Below, piece after piece: positions 14,383 to 16,463 of a stretch of 16,463 nt of DNA (positions within the stretch are counted from its first letter, which is position 1; the number at the start of each line of letters is the position of its first letter). The translations under genes were made by a program, and so were the position numbers. Under the pieces are notes generated by a model. It made no database searches, was not told the origin of the DNA, and saw only the letters and a list, made by a program, of their open reading frames with translations. The stretch comes from Microbacter sp049976245. Lineage in GTDB: Bacteria > Bacteroidota > Bacteroidia > Bacteroidales > Paludibacteraceae. Location: positions 1 to 16,463 of the forward strand of contig JBMFIQ010000043.1 in NCBI GenBank assembly GCA_049976245.1, in the 5' to 3' direction.

Positions 14383-14420
14383 ATATATGTTGCAACACAT
14401 ATAAGCATGAAGTATATTTG
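14383..14420 (+). promoter_or_regulatory. Promoter (TTG-N20-TATATTTG) with overlapping near-perfect palindrome, before the nitroreductase gene
   Basis: TTG (14390-14392), 20 bases, TATATTTG (14413-14420): a good Bacteroidota promoter with initiation near 14427 and a leader of about 23 bases. Centred on the TTG is ATATATGTTGCAACACATAT (14383-14402), whose halves match at nine of ten positions. Such a site over the -33 element is a natural place for a repressor or redox-responsive regulator, which is inference. Confidence 0.65.
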
Positions 14421-14449
14421 TAATAAAGAATTTCAAAATAATAACAGAT

Positions 14450-15067
14450 ATGGAAACAAAGACATTATTACAAACCAGACGTTCCGTCAATTTCTTTGAT
14501 ATAAATAAACCTTTATCAAAAAAGACATTAGAAGAGATCATCAATTTAGCGGTACTTGCACCGTCGGCTTTCAATTTGCAGCCATGGCGAATCATCGCGG
14601 TGGAATCGAACGAAGCGAAAGAAAAGCTCAAAGCGCTATCAAACAATCAGCCCAAAGTGACGGAAGCACCTGTTACGCTGATCATTGTGGGAGATAAAGC
14701 AGGCTGGGACGTTTCAAATCCGGTTTGGGAAGAGATGTTGCAAAGCACAGGCAACAATCAAGCCATGGTGGATGGCGCCAAGCAAGCAGCGGCTTCCCTT
14801 TATGGTTCGTCGGAAGAACGAAAGCTGAAATTTGCCGAAAGCAATGCAGGCTTGTTAGCCATGTCGATCATGACGGCAGCCAAAGAGTTTGGTGTGGATT
14901 CACATCCCATGAGCGGGATTGATTTTGAAGGCATTCATCAGGCATTCAAACTGAAACCAACTGAAACCGTCGTAATGACCATTGCATTAGGATATTACGA
15001 TGAAAAGAAGGAGCTTTATCCTCGGAGACCACGTCGTGGATATAATGAAATCACTACCATCATTTAA
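14450..15067 (+). CDS. Nitroreductase family protein (FMN-dependent NAD(P)H oxidoreductase)
   Basis: Soluble flavoprotein of 205 residues, a standard size for the nitroreductase family, usually a homodimer with FMN at the interface. FMN-binding signatures are visible: TRRSVNFF near the N-terminus (9-16), APSAFNLQPW (37-46), and the C-terminal GYYDEKKELYPRRPRR (about 182-197). A central segment, AGLLAMSIMTAAKEFGVDSHPMSGID, is the usual helix-turn region. Physiological substrate unknown; relatives reduce quinones, nitro compounds or flavins. It has its own promoter with a palindrome across the -33 element, and is followed after only 5 bases by the fructose-bisphosphate aldolase gene, so both are probably on one transcript. 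The pairing of a redox flavoenzyme with a glycolytic aldolase is unusual and might mean joint control by redox state. Confidence 0.9.
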   Translation: METKTLLQTRRSVNFFDINKPLSKKTLEEIINLAVLAPSAFNLQPWRIIAVESNEAKEKLKALSNNQPKVTEAPVTLIIVGDKAGWDVSNPVWEEMLQSTGNNQAMVDGAKQAAASLYGSSEERKLKFAESNAGLLAMSIMTAAKEFGVDSHPMSGIDFEGIHQAFKLKPTETVVMTIALGYYDEKKELYPRRPRRGYNEITTII

Positions 15068-15072
15068 AAGAT

Positions 15073-16137
15073 ATGAACACGAACATTCAAACTTTATTGG
15101 GCGATCAAGCTGAAAAACTATTGGGATTTAACACCCCTAAAATTCCAAAAGAACGGCTTCATCTGCCGGGTGCTGATTTCATTGATCGCATTTTTCAGGC
15201 ATCCGATCGTAACAATCGTGTACTTGGCAACCTTTCATGGATGTATCAGCATGGACATCTAGGAGGCACAGGCTATTTGTCCATTCTTCCTGTGGATCAA
15301 GGCATCGAACACTCAGCCGGCGCCAGTTTTGCCAAAAATCCCGATTATTTTGATCCCGAAAACATTGTTAAACTTGCCATTGAAGGTGGCTGCAATGCCG
15401 TTGCATCGACCTTTGGCGTTTTAGGAATGGTGGCACGAAAGTACGCCCACAAAATTCCATTCATTGTGAAAATCAATCACAATGAATTACTGACATATCC
15501 CAACGGATTTGAACAGATTCTTTTTGGGAATGTCAAAGAAGCCTACAACATGGGAGCAGCTGCCGTTGGAGCCACCATCTATTTCGGTTCGGACGATGCG
15601 CACAAGGAATTGGTAGAAATCGCACAAGCTTTTGCTTATGCCCATGAGTTGGGATTGGCCACCGTTTTATGGTGTTATTTGAGAAATCCCGCATTTGTAA
15701 AAGATAAAGATTATCATGTCTCAGCCGATTTAACCGGACAGGCCAACCATCTTGGCGTCACCATTGAAGCCGACATTATCAAGCAAAAACTGCCCGAAAA
15801 CAATGGCGGCTATCTTGTTCTCAATGCCGATGGTGTTTCGTACGGCAAATACGATCCACGCATTTACTCCGAATTGACCAGCGACCACCCCATTGATTTA
15901 TGCCGCTATCAGGTAGCAAATTGCTACATGGGACGGATTGGACTGATTAACAGTGGTGGAGCATCGGGCAATAATGATTTTGGAGAAGCCGTCAGAACAG
16001 CCGTTATCAATAAACGAGCAGGAGGACAAGGTCTTATTTCGGGTCGAAAAGTATTTCAACGACCTTTCAAAGACGGAGTAAAACTGTTGCAAACCATTCA
16101 GGAAGTATATGCTGACAACGATATAACCATTGCATAA
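15073..16137 (+). CDS. fbaB: Class I fructose-bisphosphate aldolase (FbaB/DhnA type)
   Basis: Cytoplasmic Schiff-base aldolase that splits fructose 1,6-bisphosphate to glyceraldehyde 3-phosphate and dihydroxyacetone phosphate (glycolysis/gluconeogenesis). It has 354 residues, close to E. coli FbaB (about 350), and resembles it strongly: SILPVDQGIEHSAGASF (70-86), ADIIKQKLPENNGGY (233-247, with the likely Schiff-base Lys at 237 or 239), DLCRYQVANCYMGRIGLINSGG (from about 276) and AVINKRAGGQGLISGRK (from about 312). No zinc-ligand pattern of class II aldolases is present. The start at 15073 follows the nitroreductase stop by 5 bases, indicating co-transcription from the promoter at 14390-14420. 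A strong terminator begins 21 bases after the stop. The whole domain is present. Confidence 0.95.
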   Translation: MNTNIQTLLGDQAEKLLGFNTPKIPKERLHLPGADFIDRIFQASDRNNRVLGNLSWMYQHGHLGGTGYLSILPVDQGIEHSAGASFAKNPDYFDPENIVKLAIEGGCNAVASTFGVLGMVARKYAHKIPFIVKINHNELLTYPNGFEQILFGNVKEAYNMGAAAVGATIYFGSDDAHKELVEIAQAFAYAHELGLATVLWCYLRNPAFVKDKDYHVSADLTGQANHLGVTIEADIIKQKLPENNGGYLVLNADGVSYGKYDPRIYSELTSDHPIDLCRYQVANCYMGRIGLINSGGASGNNDFGEAVRTAVINKRAGGQGLISGRKVFQRPFKDGVKLLQTIQEVYADNDITIA

Positions 16138-16158
16138 AGCAACATTGAAATCATTTTG

Positions 16159-16196
16159 AATAAGACGTTATAGCATGCAAATAACGTCTTATTTTA
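16159..16196 (+). terminator. Terminator after fbaB
   Basis: Perfect 13-base stem AATAAGACGTTAT / ATAACGTCTTATT around a nine-base loop (16172-16180), ending in ATTTTATGTT. It starts 21 bases after the aldolase stop and would close the nitroreductase/aldolase unit. The A-rich left foot means it could also act on the opposite strand. Confidence 0.8.
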
Positions 16197-16322
16197 TGTT
16201 TAATGCGTAAATAATTGATATTTATGGCATATGGAACTCAAACTTAAACATTTCCTTATGTGACAAAGGCAATTTTATCGTTCCCGTTTCATCCAAACAA
16301 CTGTTTTTTAAGAAGAAAATCA

Positions 16323-16463
16323 ATGAAACTCGCCACAAAAATAGCTGATGATCAAGCGTATGACTATTTTAGCGAGTTCCATACATCCTCGTATGTTTGC
16401 ATTGAATATCGAGACGCTATAAAAACACGATATTTGCAAACAAACCAGGAAGAAACTCAGAGG
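16323..16463 (+). CDS. Partial open reading frame running off the right edge, unrecognised
   Basis: From ATG 16323 there are 47 codons with no stop up to the window edge. The frame is open back to a TAA at 16245-16247, with only a weak GTG (16260) as another start. The encoded start (MKLATKIADDQAYDYFSEFH...) is polar, with aromatic residues and no signal peptide; I do not recognise a family. The first 22 codons coincide with repeat copy B, whose relative near 1248-1310 is broken by two single-base gaps, so this could be the intact version of a repeated coding sequence or chance. It lies 185 bases after fbaB behind a terminator. No exact TAnnTTTG box was seen ahead of it. Confidence 0.35.
   Translation, partial: MKLATKIADDQAYDYFSEFHTSSYVCIEYRDAIKTRYLQTNQEETQR
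16325..16389 (+). repeat. Degenerate ~60-bp repeat, copy B (inverted relative to copy A at 1248-1310)
   Basis: Shares the exact 18-mer GCGAGTTCCATACATCCT (16372-16389) with the minus strand of 1248-1265, plus roughly 45 bases of weaker upstream similarity. The two copies face each other about 15 kb apart and diverge immediately downstream of the core. Nothing resembling a transposase or terminal repeat is visible beside either copy. Confidence 0.55.

Overview
The window looks like chromosomal DNA from a member of the Bacteroidota, most likely Bacteroidales. Several start regions carry an exact match to the -7 box TAnnTTTG typical of that phylum (2340-2347 minus, 3683-3690 minus, 5700-5707, 10239-10246, 12284-12291, 14413-14420). 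Ribosome binding sites are weak and intergenic DNA is AT-rich. Several families are typical of the phylum: DUF4301, the GGGtGRT protein, and a NagB-like/PIG-L fusion. I see no tRNA, rRNA, CRISPR array, complete insertion sequence or phage gene.

Left part (148-3602, minus strand). Four genes read leftward from a promoter at 3683-3690: a TagD-like cytidylyltransferase, an SDR oxidoreductase overlapping it by 8 bases, a CDP-alcohol phosphotransferase, and a flippase-like membrane protein of the LPG-synthase TM family. Together they look like a route that makes a (poly)ol phosphate, activates it with CTP and transfers it to a membrane acceptor. The product is unknown. The phosphotransferase has Gly where the family's last motif Asp is expected, and the cytidylyltransferase has HVNH instead of HxGH.

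Middle part (3918-8525, plus strand). A DUF4301 protein, which I argue resembles UDP-sugar pyrophosphorylases, is closed by a strong terminator. Next is a two-gene unit, an IscU/NifU-like scaffold and a GGGtGRT protein, with a very good promoter in front and a strong terminator behind. An EamA-type transporter follows.

Right part (8800-16137, plus strand). These are central metabolism genes: hexameric glutamate dehydrogenase, a NagB-like domain (catalytic residues lost) fused to a PIG-L deacetylase domain (zinc motifs kept), formate-tetrahydrofolate ligase, and a nitroreductase/class I fructose-bisphosphate aldolase pair 5 bases apart. A 47-codon reading frame runs off the right edge.

The most unexpected structure not explained by genes is a degenerate ~60-base repeat, with an 18-base exact core, in inverted orientation at the two ends of the window (1248-1310 and 16325-16389). 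Two gene junctions also have a terminator hairpin merged with the next gene's promoter-like box. No wholly new defence or mobile system is evident. The best candidates for unexplored biology are the left lipid/glycan cassette and the scaffold/GGGtGRT pair.
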